Source of the DNA: a beta proteobacterium CB
Lineage (GTDB): Bacteria; Pseudomonadota; Gammaproteobacteria; Burkholderiales; Burkholderiaceae
Reading direction: 5' to 3'
Assembly: GCA_000342265.1 (NCBI GenBank)
Contig: CP004348.1
Coordinates: 1,674,001 to 1,738,000, forward strand
Length of the DNA: 64,000 nt
Position 1 is the stretch's first letter. Each line of letters begins with the position of its first letter. The position numbers and the translations under genes are program-made. The notes under the pieces are model-generated. The model saw only the letters and a program-made list of their open reading frames with translations, did no database searches and was not told the DNA's origin. Shown one piece after another: positions 17,865-26,648 of the stretch.

Positions 17865-18995
17865 TTAACTAAAAAAACTCTTGACGCCGTCAAACCAACC
17901 CTTTTGATGGGGGTTGTGTTTATCGCCACCTGACTTCAAGCTGTCATCAAACTTTTGCAGTAGTTTTTTCTGCTCATCAGTCAGCTTGACGGGGGTCTCA
18001 ACGGCAACGTGCACAAAGAGATCGCCCACCATGGTGGAGCGCAAACCTTTAATCCCCTTATTACGCAAACGGAATGTTTTGCCAGTCTGCGTACCCTCAG
18101 GAATTGGAAACTCGACACGCCCTGACAGCGTTGGCACTTCAATATCGCCACCAATCGTCGCAGTAGCAAAAGAGATCGGCATTTGTACATGCAAATCACT
18201 GCCATCACGTTCAAACACTTTATGGGGTTTTACTCTCACCTCTACATAAAGATCGCCAGATGGCCCGCCATTCACGCCTGGCTCGCCGTTACCAACGGAG
18301 CGCACGCGCATACCATCATCAATACCCGCAGGGATTTTGATTTCGAGTGTTTTTTGTTCTTTATGTTTACCGCTGCCATGGCAAGTTTTGCATGGCTTCG
18401 GAATGTACTCACCTGTACCGCGACACTTAGGGCAAGTTTGCTGCATTGAGAAAAAGCCTTGCTGAACACGAACCTGACCATGACCATCACAAGTAGTGCA
18501 TCTCTCAGCTTTGCTACCGGGTTCAGCACCCGTTCCATGACATGGTTTGCAATCACTCCAGCTCGGCACACGAATTTGCGTGGTATATCCTTCAGCGGCC
18601 TGCTCGAGAGTGATCTCCATGTTGTAACGTAAATCAGCGCCTTTATATACTTGCGGTCCTGACTGACGTCCACCGCCTTGGCCGAAGATATCACCGAAGA
18701 TATCGCCAAAGGCATCGGCAAAACCACCGCCGCCAAAGCCGCCACCGCCGAAACCACTCGATTGATCTACCCCTGCATGACCGTATTGATCATACGCAGC
18801 ACGCTTGTTTGGATCCGTAAGGGTTTCGTAAGCCTCTTTAACTTCTTTAAATTGCGCTTCCGCCGTTTTACTATCGGGATTGCGATCAGGGTGATGCTTC
18901 ATCGCCATTTTCCGATAAGCCTTTTTCAGCTCCTCATCACTGGCACCTTTGGCAACACCAAGCACTTCGTAATAATCGCGTTTACTTTTAGGCAC
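17865..18995 (-). CDS. dnaJ: Chaperone DnaJ, GTG start
   Basis: DnaJ (Hsp40) delivers unfolded clients to DnaK and stimulates its ATPase. Starting at GTG 18995 the product is 376 residues, the same length as E. coli DnaJ. The J domain carries HPD at about 35-37, and a G/F-rich linker follows. Four zinc-binding CxxCxGxG repeats follow ([32 protein letters not shown]), then the C-terminal substrate domains. The GTG is preceded by GAGAGGA at good spacing, and an upstream in-frame ATG at 19034 falls inside a hairpin and lacks similarity. It is third in grpE-dnaK-dnaJ order, 99 bases after dnaK. Confidence 0.97.
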   Translation of the reverse strand: MPKSKRDYYEVLGVAKGASDEELKKAYRKMAMKHHPDRNPDSKTAEAQFKEVKEAYETLTDPNKRAAYDQYGHAGVDQSSGFGGGGFGGGGFADAFGDIFGDIFGQGGGRQSGPQVYKGADLRYNMEITLEQAAEGYTTQIRVPSWSDCKPCHGTGAEPGSKAERCTTCDGHGQVRVQQGFFSMQQTCPKCRGTGEYIPKPCKTCHGSGKHKEQKTLEIKIPAGIDDGMRVRSVGNGEPGVNGGPSGDLYVEVRVKPHKVFERDGSDLHVQMPISFATATIGGDIEVPTLSGRVEFPIPEGTQTGKTFRLRNKGIKGLRSTMVGDLFVHVAVETPVKLTDEQKKLLQKFDDSLKSGGDKHNPHQKGWFDGVKSFFS

Positions 18996-19000
18996 AAAAT

Positions 19001-19007
19001 TCCTCTC
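19001..19007 (-). promoter_or_regulatory. Ribosome-binding site deciding the dnaJ GTG start
   Basis: GAGAGGA on the minus strand sits five bases before the GTG at 18995-18993. It is the only good Shine-Dalgarno near the J-domain start, so it supports GTG initiation. Confidence 0.8.
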
Positions 19008-19022
19008 AACAACCTGAATGAC

Positions 19023-19047
19023 ACAAGTCGGCACGAGGCCGACTTGT
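19023..19047 (-). other. Intergenic hairpin between dnaK and dnaJ
   Basis: A perfect ten-base stem ACAAGTCGGC/GCCGACTTGT encloses a five-base loop, 27 bases before the dnaJ GTG. On the minus strand no T tract follows, so it is not a canonical terminator. It may be a processing, stability or attenuation element within a dnaK-dnaJ transcript; no separate dnaJ promoter was seen in the gap. Confidence 0.75.
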
Positions 19048-19094
19048 TATTTAAGTACTTCTAAATTACGTTAAATGACTTTCAATCTCCGGGA

Positions 19095-21029
19095 TTACTT
19101 CTTGTCATCTACTTCTTTGAAATCCGCATCCACTACGTCAGCATCCGGAGCGGCAGCTTGCGCGCCACCAGGAGCTGCGCCAGGAGCAGCACCACCAGCT
19201 TTAGCCTGTTCAGCAGCCATGGCTTTTTCACCAAGCTTCTGACTTGCTTTACCCAAAGCTTCAGTCTTAGCTTCAATCGCAGCTTTATCGCTACCCTTGA
19301 TTGCCTCATCCAACTCTTTCAAGGCAGCTTCGATTGCTTCCTTCTCAGAAGCCTCTAAAGCGGAGCCATGCTCTTCCAAAGCTTTCTTAGTTGAGTGAGC
19401 TAAAGCATCAGCGGTATTGCGTGCTGTTACTAGTTCCAATGCTTTTTTATCTTCATCAGCATTCGCTTCAGCATCTTTCACCATCCGTTGAATTTCTTCT
19501 TCAGTCAAACCAGAGTTTGCCTTAATGGTGATCTTGTTCTCTTTGCCAGTCGTTTTGTCTTTTGCGGTGACGTGCAAAATACCGTTGGCATCGATGTCAA
19601 AAGTCACTTCAATTTGCGGCATACCGCGTTGTGCTGGAGCAATACCTTCCAAATTAAACTCACCGAGCAATTTGTTGGCAGCAGCCATCTCACGCTCACC
19701 TTGGAAACACTTAATGGTTACCGCAGGCTGGTTATCTTCTGCTGTGGAGTAAACCTGTGAATGCTTGGTAGGAATAGTCGTGTTCTTTGGAATCATCTTG
19801 GTCATTACACCGCCCAAGGTTTCGATACCCAATGACAATGGAGTTACGTCCAAGAGCAATACGTCTTTACGATCGCCAGACAATACAGAACCCTGAATCG
19901 CAGCACCAACAGCAACTGCTTCGTCTGGGTTCACGTCTTTACGTGGCTCTTTACCGAAAATCTCTTTTACCTTGTCCTGAACTGCAGGCATACGGGTTTG
20001 ACCACCAACCAAAATCACGTCATCGATGTCAGCCACATTTACGCCAGCGTCTTTAATTGCAGTTAAGCAAGGACCAGCCGTACGGTTGATCAACTCTTCT
20101 ACTAAAGACTCCAACTTAGCGCGAGTGAGCTTCAAGTTCAAATGCTTAGGACCGCCTGCATCAGCAGTCACGTATGGCAAATTGATTTCAGTTTGCTGTG
20201 CAGATGACAATTCGATCTTGGCTTTTTCAGCAGCATCTTTCAAGCGCTGCAATGCCAATACGTCTTTGCTCAAGTCTACGCCCTGCTCTTTTTTGAACTC
20301 AGCAATGATCCAATCAATAATGCGCTGGTCAAAGTCCTCGCCACCCAAGAAGGTGTCGCCGTTAGTAGAGAGCACTTCAAACTGCTTCTCACCATCTACG
20401 TTAGCAATTTCAATGATGGATACGTCGAATGTACCGCCACCCAAGTCATACACAGCGATCTTACGATCCACTTTGTCTTGCTTGTCCAAACCAAATGCCA
20501 ATGCTGCTGCAGTTGGCTCATTGATGATGCGCTTCACATCTAAACCCGCGATACGGCCTGCGTCTTTAGTTGCTTGACGTTGGCTGTCATTGAAATAAGC
20601 GGGAACAGTAATCACTGCCTCAGTTACTTCTTCGCCGAGGTAATCTTCGGCAGTCTTTTTCATTTTGCGCAGAATTTCTGCTGACACTTGTTGTGGTGCC
20701 ATTTTTTTATCACGGGCTTCAACCCAAGCATCACCGTTGTCTGCTTGAACAATTTTGTAAGGCATCAAGCCGATGTCTTTTTGCACTTCAGCATCAGTAA
20801 ATTTACGACCCATCAAACGCTTTACTGCGTAGATGGTATTTTTAGGATTGGTGACTGATTGGCGTTTTGCAGGTGCGCCAACTAATACTTCGCCATCTTC
20901 AACGTAGGCGATGATGGAAGGAGTTGTGCGGCCGCCTTCTGCGTTCTCGACAACTTTAGGTGCATTGTTTTCAACAACGGAAACGCACGAGTTTGTGGTT
21001 CCTAAGTCAATTCCGATAATCTTTCCCAT
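19095..21029 (-). CDS. dnaK: Molecular chaperone DnaK (Hsp70)
   Basis: DnaK binds exposed hydrophobic segments of client proteins in an ATP-driven cycle with DnaJ and GrpE in the cytosol. The 644-residue product has [13 protein letters not shown] at the N-terminus, [32 protein letters not shown] and [13 protein letters not shown] in the ATPase domain. The interdomain linker [15 protein letters not shown] is followed by the beta-sandwich and helical lid. The tail is Gly/Ala/Pro-rich and ends with the conserved acidic [16 protein letters not shown]. Its own sigma-32-type promoter lies about 60-90 bases upstream. Confidence 0.99.
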   Translation of the reverse strand: MGKIIGIDLGTTNSCVSVVENNAPKVVENAEGGRTTPSIIAYVEDGEVLVGAPAKRQSVTNPKNTIYAVKRLMGRKFTDAEVQKDIGLMPYKIVQADNGDAWVEARDKKMAPQQVSAEILRKMKKTAEDYLGEEVTEAVITVPAYFNDSQRQATKDAGRIAGLDVKRIINEPTAAALAFGLDKQDKVDRKIAVYDLGGGTFDVSIIEIANVDGEKQFEVLSTNGDTFLGGEDFDQRIIDWIIAEFKKEQGVDLSKDVLALQRLKDAAEKAKIELSSAQQTEINLPYVTADAGGPKHLNLKLTRAKLESLVEELINRTAGPCLTAIKDAGVNVADIDDVILVGGQTRMPAVQDKVKEIFGKEPRKDVNPDEAVAVGAAIQGSVLSGDRKDVLLLDVTPLSLGIETLGGVMTKMIPKNTTIPTKHSQVYSTAEDNQPAVTIKCFQGEREMAAANKLLGEFNLEGIAPAQRGMPQIEVTFDIDANGILHVTAKDKTTGKENKITIKANSGLTEEEIQRMVKDAEANADEDKKALELVTARNTADALAHSTKKALEEHGSALEASEKEAIEAALKELDEAIKGSDKAAIEAKTEALGKASQKLGEKAMAAEQAKAGGAAPGAAPGGAQAAAPDADVVDADFKEVDDKK

Positions 21030-21090
21030 AATGGCTCCAAAAATTAAGTTATGTGTAATTTCGTAAAACTGCGAATAAATCGATATTCAA

Positions 21091-21119
21091 TAAATGGGGT
21101 CAAAAAGGGGGAATTCAAG
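21091..21119 (-). promoter_or_regulatory. Sigma-32 (RpoH) type promoter of dnaK
   Basis: On the minus strand CTTGAAT (21119-21113) is followed after 13 bases by CCCCATTTA (21099-21091). Known RpoH promoters have CTTGAAA, a spacer of about 13-17 bases and CCCCATNTA, so 15 of 16 specified positions agree. The implied leader to the dnaK ATG is roughly 55 bases. Confidence 0.88.
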
Positions 21120-21127
21120 GGCTAAAA

Positions 21128-21155
21128 ATGCAAAAAAGGCAGATTTCTGCCTTTT
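21128..21155 (-). terminator. Second terminator hairpin between grpE and dnaK
   Basis: On the minus strand AAAAGGCAGA pairs with TCTGCCTTTT (ten bases) and is followed by T residues and a further T-rich stretch. This is a strong Rho-independent signal just upstream of the dnaK promoter. Confidence 0.85.
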
Positions 21156-21169
21156 CATCCCGCTTTTTT

Positions 21170-21195
21170 ATCAAAAACCCCTGATTTAGGGGTTT
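21170..21195 (-). terminator. First terminator hairpin downstream of grpE
   Basis: AAACCCCT pairs with AGGGGTTT around a five-base loop, starting eight bases after the grpE stop, and T residues follow on the minus strand. It forms a tandem pair with the hairpin at 21134-21155. Confidence 0.82.
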
Positions 21196-21202
21196 GAATG
21201 GC

Positions 21203-21763
21203 TTATTTGGGTGCACTCACGGTTACTAGGGCTGGACGCAGAATGCGATCTGCGATGGAGTAACCCCTTTGGAGCACTGAAACGACCGTATTTGCCTCTT
21301 GTTCCGATGGAACGGAAGCAATTGCCTGATGGTGATGGGGATCAAACTTGTCGCCTACAGCAGGATTAATCTCGGTCATACGGCCTTTTTCAAAGGCTGA
21401 GAGCAACTGTTTTAAGGTGATCTCTAAACCTTCTTTAAAGGCTTTGGCATCCACTGCCTCAGCATTCAAAGCGGCATACAGACTATCTGTGACCGGCACG
21501 AGATGCTCGGCAAAACTTTCAATCGCAAACTTATGCGCCTTGGAAATGTCCTCAGCGGCACGGCGACGAATGTTTTCACCTTCGGCCTTAGCGCGGAGAT
21601 AGTTGTCCTGCATCTCCGTTAGCTTTTGATTTAACTCGGCAATCTCTTGTTCCGGCGTCTTTGCTTCCGCTTCTGCAGGAGCTGCATCGGCACCACCCTC
21701 AGCCTGATGATCGGCAGCAATATTTTCCTGCTCAGCAGATGGATTTTGATTTTCTTGGGTCAT
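21203..21763 (-). CDS. grpE: Nucleotide exchange factor GrpE
   Basis: GrpE is the dimeric thermosensor that releases ADP from DnaK. The 186-residue product has an acidic, Glu/Ala-rich disordered N-terminus (about 1-35), a long coiled coil with [23 protein letters not shown], and the beta-domain with [15 protein letters not shown] and the [21 protein letters not shown] signature. A sigma-32-type promoter lies 43-71 bases upstream, and two tandem terminators follow, so grpE seems to be a separate transcription unit from dnaK. Confidence 0.98.
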   Translation of the reverse strand: MTQENQNPSAEQENIAADHQAEGGADAAPAEAEAKTPEQEIAELNQKLTEMQDNYLRAKAEGENIRRRAAEDISKAHKFAIESFAEHLVPVTDSLYAALNAEAVDAKAFKEGLEITLKQLLSAFEKGRMTEINPAVGDKFDPHHHQAIASVPSEQEANTVVSVLQRGYSIADRILRPALVTVSAPK

Positions 21764-21805
21764 GGGTACAAGTTCACTTTTCTATCAGAATGGCTACTTC
21801 TCAAT

Positions 21806-21834
21806 AATATGGGGCTAATTAAAGCTATTTCAAG
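21806..21834 (-). promoter_or_regulatory. Sigma-32 (RpoH) type promoter of grpE
   Basis: On the minus strand CTTGAAA (21834-21828) is followed after 13 bases by CCCCATATT (21814-21806), close to the RpoH consensus CTTGAAA and CCCCATNTA. It sits in the gap after the hemH stop (21845), about 42 bases before the grpE ATG. Confidence 0.88.
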
Positions 21835-21844
21835 TGCGCTGGTT

Positions 21845-22939
21845 TTAAGCAATTCTCGCTTTAGCCAACTCAGCTAGGCGGTCACGCTCCTGCAATACTG
21901 CATCAGACTCAACACCCAAACTCCAGCCAGATAAATGCTGCTGAGCAATCTCGTACATCGCATCAATCCATTTAGGATTGCTATTAAGGCATGGAATATA
22001 ACGGTAATCTTTGCCGCCATGCTCCAGGAAGATCTCGCGCGCCTCCATGGCGATCTCCTCTAAAGTCTCTAAGCAATCCGCCGGAAAGCCTGGACAAAAA
22101 ATATCGACTCGTTTGCAACCTTGTTTACCCAGCTCCTCAATCATTGGAGCCGTGTAAGGCTTTAGCCACTCAGCTTTACCAAAGCGAGATTGGAAAGTGA
22201 CCAAATATTGTCCAGGCTCTAAACCCAATGACTCACCAAGTAGGCGACCTGTTTTTAAGCATTCACAATGGTAGGGATCGCCCTTCATTAAATTGCGCTT
22301 AGGCAAACCATGGAAGGACATCACGAGACGATCTCCAGCGGCGAAATCTGGGCGCCCATCTTTACCCCATGCGCCAAGCACTTGATCGCGAAGTGCGGAA
22401 ATGTAAGCAGGGTTGTCGTGATAGTGTTTTATCAAGCGCAGCTCAGGTTGGTTGCGCCAAGTTCCGAGAACACGAAACACTTCATCAAAACTGGATGCAG
22501 TCGTTGTCGCTGAATATTGCGGGTACAGCGGGAACAACAAGAGGCGCTCCATGCCCTGTGCCTGCAAAGCCTCCAAGGCTTGCTGCGTAGAAGGCTCACC
22601 GTAGCGCATGGCTAAGTCCACCAAAACCACTTGACCATGATTGGCGAATTTCTCACCCAACTCTTTTGCTTGAAGGCGTGAGTAATGCATTAATGGGGAA
22701 CCTAATTTTGGCAGCCAAATGGAAGCGTATTTCTTTGCAGAGGCACCACTACGAATCGGCAAAATAATGCCGTTCAAAATGCACCACCAAATAATGCGGG
22801 GAATTTCTACAACCCGTGGATCAGATAAAAATTCTTTGAGATAAGCCCTTACTGCTTTCGCAGTTGGTGCAGAAGGTGTGCCTAAATTTAGCAATAGCAC
22901 TGCTGTCTTAGAGGGGCGTAAGTGGGGATTTTGATTCAA
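21845..22939 (-). CDS. hemH: Ferrochelatase, TTG start
   Basis: HemH inserts ferrous iron into protoporphyrin IX, the last step of haem synthesis, at the inner membrane. The 364-residue product has AVLLLNLGTPSAPT near the start, the FLSDPRVVEIP stretch, FPLYPQYSATTTAS, MSFHGLPKRN with the conserved active-site His, and TFQSRFGKAEWLKPYT. A stop codon (TAA GAC GGA TCC TCC TTG) precedes the family-conserved N-terminus without any ATG or GTG, so initiation must be at TTG 22939. It sits 40 bases after hrcA and before grpE. Confidence 0.96.
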   Translation of the reverse strand: MNQNPHLRPSKTAVLLLNLGTPSAPTAKAVRAYLKEFLSDPRVVEIPRIIWWCILNGIILPIRSGASAKKYASIWLPKLGSPLMHYSRLQAKELGEKFANHGQVVLVDLAMRYGEPSTQQALEALQAQGMERLLLFPLYPQYSATTTASSFDEVFRVLGTWRNQPELRLIKHYHDNPAYISALRDQVLGAWGKDGRPDFAAGDRLVMSFHGLPKRNLMKGDPYHCECLKTGRLLGESLGLEPGQYLVTFQSRFGKAEWLKPYTAPMIEELGKQGCKRVDIFCPGFPADCLETLEEIAMEAREIFLEHGGKDYRYIPCLNSNPKWIDAMYEIAQQHLSGWSLGVESDAVLQERDRLAELAKARIA

Positions 22940-22979
22940 GGAGGATCCGTCTTAATTAAAAAGAGCTAAAAAATGATGA

Positions 22980-24002
22980 TTAAAGGTTTGTTGGGGAACT
23001 CAATGCGCCAGATAAGAGCTTAGAGGTGATGTCGACAATCGGAATCACCCGATCATATGCCATACGAGTGGGGCCAATTACGCCGAGAGTTCCAACAATC
23101 TGACCATCCACGCTGTAGGGAGCGCTGATGACCGCCAAATCTTCATACGGCAGCAAATCACTTTCACCGCCAATAAAAATTTGAATGCCGTCCGCATGGC
23201 TCGATACGTCTAGCAACTGCATAAGCGTCGACTTTTGCTCCAACATATCGAACATCTTACGCAGCTTATCTAAATTGGTACTGAGATCACCGACATTAAG
23301 TAGGCGTCGCTCACCTGATAGCAACATATCCCCTTGACCCATGCCGTAATCACTAACACCGCTATGCAGAGCCAAGGCCATCAAGCCAGAGATATCAGTA
23401 CGCAAGTTATCCAGATCAGAGGCAAGGTGCGCGCGTACCTCAGCAAAACTCTTGCCAGCGAACTGCGTATTGATGTAATTACCCGCCTCTACTAACTGAC
23501 TTGGGGTGTAGTCCTGGGTAGTAGGGAGAATGCGGTTTTGCACATCGCCCTCAGGCGTCACCATGATGAGCAAGATTTTGCCTTCGCCAAGGCGCAAGAA
23601 TTCGATGTGCTTGAATACTTGGGCCCGCTTGGGCGTCATCACTACCCCAGCAAAATGGGTCAAATTAGACAAAATTTGAGCGGCGGAGTTCAGCACCCTT
23701 TGCGGAGAATCCGGTAGAAGCCCCTTTTCCATCTCACGGGCAGCGATTTCTTCTAGAGGACGCACTGTCACCATCGTATCCACAAAAAGACGGTAGCCTC
23801 TTGGGGTTGGGATGCGACCGGCAGACGTATGGGGGCTGGTGACCAAGCCCATTTCCTCTAAATCAGCCATGACATTACGAATCGTGGCCGCAGAAAGATC
23901 CAGCCCCGAGTACCGAGACAGGGTACGAGAGCCAATAGGCTGCCCCTCTTCGATATAGCGCTCGATGAGGGTTTTCAGTAAGGCGCGGGAACGATCATCC
24001 AT
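22980..24002 (-). CDS. hrcA: Heat-inducible transcription repressor HrcA
   Basis: HrcA binds the CIRCE operator and represses chaperone genes; GroEL helps keep it active. The 340-residue product opens with an N-terminal winged-helix region, [28 protein letters not shown], with [17 protein letters not shown] as the probable recognition region. A GAF-like and dimerisation part follows, containing [16 protein letters not shown] and [17 protein letters not shown]. Its likely target in this window is the CIRCE at 63428, upstream of groES. No CIRCE is visible before hrcA itself. The start is 37 bases from the divergent nadK start. Confidence 0.97.
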   Translation of the reverse strand: MDDRSRALLKTLIERYIEEGQPIGSRTLSRYSGLDLSAATIRNVMADLEEMGLVTSPHTSAGRIPTPRGYRLFVDTMVTVRPLEEIAAREMEKGLLPDSPQRVLNSAAQILSNLTHFAGVVMTPKRAQVFKHIEFLRLGEGKILLIMVTPEGDVQNRILPTTQDYTPSQLVEAGNYINTQFAGKSFAEVRAHLASDLDNLRTDISGLMALALHSGVSDYGMGQGDMLLSGERRLLNVGDLSTNLDKLRKMFDMLEQKSTLMQLLDVSSHADGIQIFIGGESDLLPYEDLAVISAPYSVDGQIVGTLGVIGPTRMAYDRVIPIVDITSKLLSGALSSPTNL

Positions 24003-24039
24003 AGTGGAAGGGATTTTATGCGTATGGTTTAATCGTTAT

Positions 24040-24945
24040 ATGTTAAGCCCATCCCCAAATTCCAGCAAAAAGGCATTTAGCCGGGTTGCGCTTGTCGGCA
24101 AATATCAGGCTGACGGCATGCAAGAGCGCCTGAATGACCTGGCAGTACTGCTGAGCCAGCAAGGCTGTGAAGTCTATGTCGAGAGCGCTACCGCAAGCCA
24201 TCTTGGGCTGACTGCCTATCCCGTTAAAAAAGTCGAGGAGTTCGCAGGCGCGATTGACTTAGCAGTAGTTTTGGGTGGTGATGGCACGATGCTAGGCATT
24301 GGTCGTCAGTTGGCTGGAAGCAAAGTCCCTCTCGTTGGCATCAATATGGGACGCCTGGGTTATATGACCGATATCCCAATCCAGAATGTTCAAACAGTAT
24401 TGCCGCAAATTATTGCCGGTGAATACGAAGCTGACACTAGAACCCTGCTCGATGCAGTTGTCATGCGCAACGGCAAGGAAATTAACCAAGCGCTTGCATT
24501 AAACGATGTGGTTGTAAATCGCTCCGGAATTTCTGGGATGGTCGAGCTCGCGGTACGCGTCAACGGCTCATTCATGTACAACCAACGTTCTGACGGCTTG
24601 ATTGTGTCGACCCCTACCGGCTCAACTGCTTATGCCCTTTCTGCTGGCGGACCCATCTTGCATCCTCGCGTAGCAGGAATTCTGCTGGCACCAATTGCGC
24701 CGCACTCTTTGTCTAATCGCCCCATCGTATTGCCACAAGATATTGTGGTGAGCATTGAGGTAGTTGATGGGAGGGGAGTCATTGTGAACTTTGATATGCA
24801 ATCGCAAACGAACTTGCAATCAGGTGACATCATTGAAGTAAGTCAATCTAAAAAAACCATTACCTTACTTCATCCTCGCAGTCATAGTGACTACAAAACC
24901 TTGCGAGAGAAGTTACATTGGAATGAGTATCCATCGACATTCTGA
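24040..24945 (+). CDS. nadK: NAD kinase
   Basis: NadK phosphorylates NAD+ to NADP+. With the ATG at 24040 the product is 301 residues. It has the GGDG motif at 79-82 ([15 protein letters not shown]), [22 protein letters not shown] and [17 protein letters not shown], all diagnostic. The frame is open further upstream (to 23965), but that part overlaps the start of hrcA on the other strand and has no family similarity, so the shorter start is preferred. recN follows 26 bases later. Confidence 0.96.
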   Translation: MLSPSPNSSKKAFSRVALVGKYQADGMQERLNDLAVLLSQQGCEVYVESATASHLGLTAYPVKKVEEFAGAIDLAVVLGGDGTMLGIGRQLAGSKVPLVGINMGRLGYMTDIPIQNVQTVLPQIIAGEYEADTRTLLDAVVMRNGKEINQALALNDVVVNRSGISGMVELAVRVNGSFMYNQRSDGLIVSTPTGSTAYALSAGGPILHPRVAGILLAPIAPHSLSNRPIVLPQDIVVSIEVVDGRGVIVNFDMQSQTNLQSGDIIEVSQSKKTITLLHPRSHSDYKTLREKLHWNEYPSTF

Positions 24946-24971
24946 TGTCGAATTTTTTGGTACGCTAAGGT

Positions 24972-26642
24972 ATGCTTCAAACACTATCGCTTCGCGACTT
25001 TGTCATTGTTGACCAGCTAGAGCTAGATCTTTCCTCGGGCTTTACCGTCCTCACCGGTGAAACTGGCGCAGGTAAATCCATCCTCTTAGATGCGCTCAGC
25101 TTGGTTTTAGGGGAACGTGCAGATAGCAGTCAAATTCGTGAAGGCTGTAACCGCGCAGAAATTAGCGCCCTCTTCCGAATTGATCTCCAGCAAATCCAAC
25201 ACTTCAATCAATGGCTTGATGAGCAAGGCTTTCCACTTGAGGATGAAGGGCAAAGCCTACTCCTCAAAAGAACCGTAGAGGCAAATGGTCGCAGCCGTGC
25301 CTTCATTAACGGCAGCGTAGCAACCTTAATGCAGCTCCGTGAGGCAGGCGATCAGTTAGTGGATATTCATGGTCAACATGCGCATCAACTTTTACTCAAA
25401 GGTGGCGCACAACGCGAGCTTCTGGATCGCCATGCAAATCACTTGGAGCTTGTGGCGGAAGTCTCACAACTATTTAAAACTCTGAATGAATCGCGTCGCA
25501 AACTAGAGCAAGCTGAAAATGCTGGGCAAGATATCGAACGCGAGCGTGAGCGTTTGGAATGGCAATTAGAAGAACTCACCGAACTCTCTCCACAAGAAGG
25601 TGAATGGGCATCCATTCAAAGTGAACATGCTCGTCTCGCTAACGGTGCAAAAATTATCAGTGGCTGCCAAGAAGCAATTGATGTTCTCAGCGATGCTGAT
25701 AACTCCGTGGAATCCATCGTCTCTAAAGCTAGCGCCAATATGAGTGCACTAGCAGAACATGACTCCGCACTGAGTGGTATCAGCCAAGCTTTAGAGTCAG
25801 CACAAATTCAGATTGATGAAGCAGTGCATAGCCTTAATCGCTATTTGCAAAAACTAGATTTGGATCCTGCGCGTCTCAGCGAAGTAGAAGAGCGCATGCA
25901 AGCCCTACATGGTACAGCCAGAAAATACCGCACTGAAGCAGATGACTTACCAAGGCTACTTCTCGATACCACCGAACGATTAGATGCGCTAACAGCTTCA
26001 CAAAACATAGAAGCCCTGCGCGAAAAAGTAAAGCAAGAAGAGTTGGCCTATCTTAAGCAAGCAAAGCAGCTCTCACAAAAACGTAGCAAAGCTGCACTAG
26101 ATCTTGGCAAGCAAGTTACTACTGCGATGCAAGATTTATCGATGGCAGGTGGACAATTAGAAATAGCCTTATTGCCTTTGGCTGAAGGTGGTGCCCATGG
26201 CCTTGAGCAAATTGAATTTCTAGTTGCAGGTCATGCCGGTAGTACTCCCCGCTCACTGGCAAAGGTTGCATCTGGCGGTGAACTGGCTCGCATCAGTCTA
26301 GCTATCAGCGTGATCACCAGTAAAGCATCATTTACACCCACACTCATATTCGATGAGGTCGATGCCGGCATCGGTGGGGCTGTTGCAGAGACAGTTGGGA
26401 AATTATTGCGTCAACTTGGCGAATCACATCAAATTCTTTGTGTGACCCATCTGCCACAAGTGGCTGCACAAGGCAATCACCACCTCAAAGTCAGCAAATC
26501 TCAGGCGGGCGATAAAACCCTTTCCCAAGTTATACCGCTAGGAAGATCTGAGCGCGTTGAAGAAGTGGCTCGCATGCTAGGCGGGGCAACCATTACTGAT
26601 ACGACGCGTCGACATGCGCGAGAACTACTAGAGCAGCACTAA
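24972..26642 (+). CDS. recN: DNA repair protein RecN
   Basis: RecN is an SMC-like ATPase acting early in double-strand-break repair. The 556-residue product has LRDFVIVDQLELDLSSG and Walker A GETGAGKS at about 29-36. Long Glu/Gln/Arg-rich coiled-coil stretches surround a central hinge-like region. The C-terminal half-ATPase has the signature ASGGELARISLAISV and Walker B FDEVDAGIGG. It lies behind nadK, a common pairing in proteobacteria, and converges with glnE with a gap of six bases. Confidence 0.97.
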   Translation: MLQTLSLRDFVIVDQLELDLSSGFTVLTGETGAGKSILLDALSLVLGERADSSQIREGCNRAEISALFRIDLQQIQHFNQWLDEQGFPLEDEGQSLLLKRTVEANGRSRAFINGSVATLMQLREAGDQLVDIHGQHAHQLLLKGGAQRELLDRHANHLELVAEVSQLFKTLNESRRKLEQAENAGQDIERERERLEWQLEELTELSPQEGEWASIQSEHARLANGAKIISGCQEAIDVLSDADNSVESIVSKASANMSALAEHDSALSGISQALESAQIQIDEAVHSLNRYLQKLDLDPARLSEVEERMQALHGTARKYRTEADDLPRLLLDTTERLDALTASQNIEALREKVKQEELAYLKQAKQLSQKRSKAALDLGKQVTTAMQDLSMAGGQLEIALLPLAEGGAHGLEQIEFLVAGHAGSTPRSLAKVASGGELARISLAISVITSKASFTPTLIFDEVDAGIGGAVAETVGKLLRQLGESHQILCVTHLPQVAAQGNHHLKVSKSQAGDKTLSQVIPLGRSERVEEVARMLGGATITDTTRRHARELLEQH

Positions 26643-26648
26643 GCCTTT

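Noticed and set aside
20026..20577. A 183-codon open plus-strand frame opposite dnaK.
   Set aside because: It arises from the codon pattern of dnaK; no recognisable protein family and no plausible start signal.
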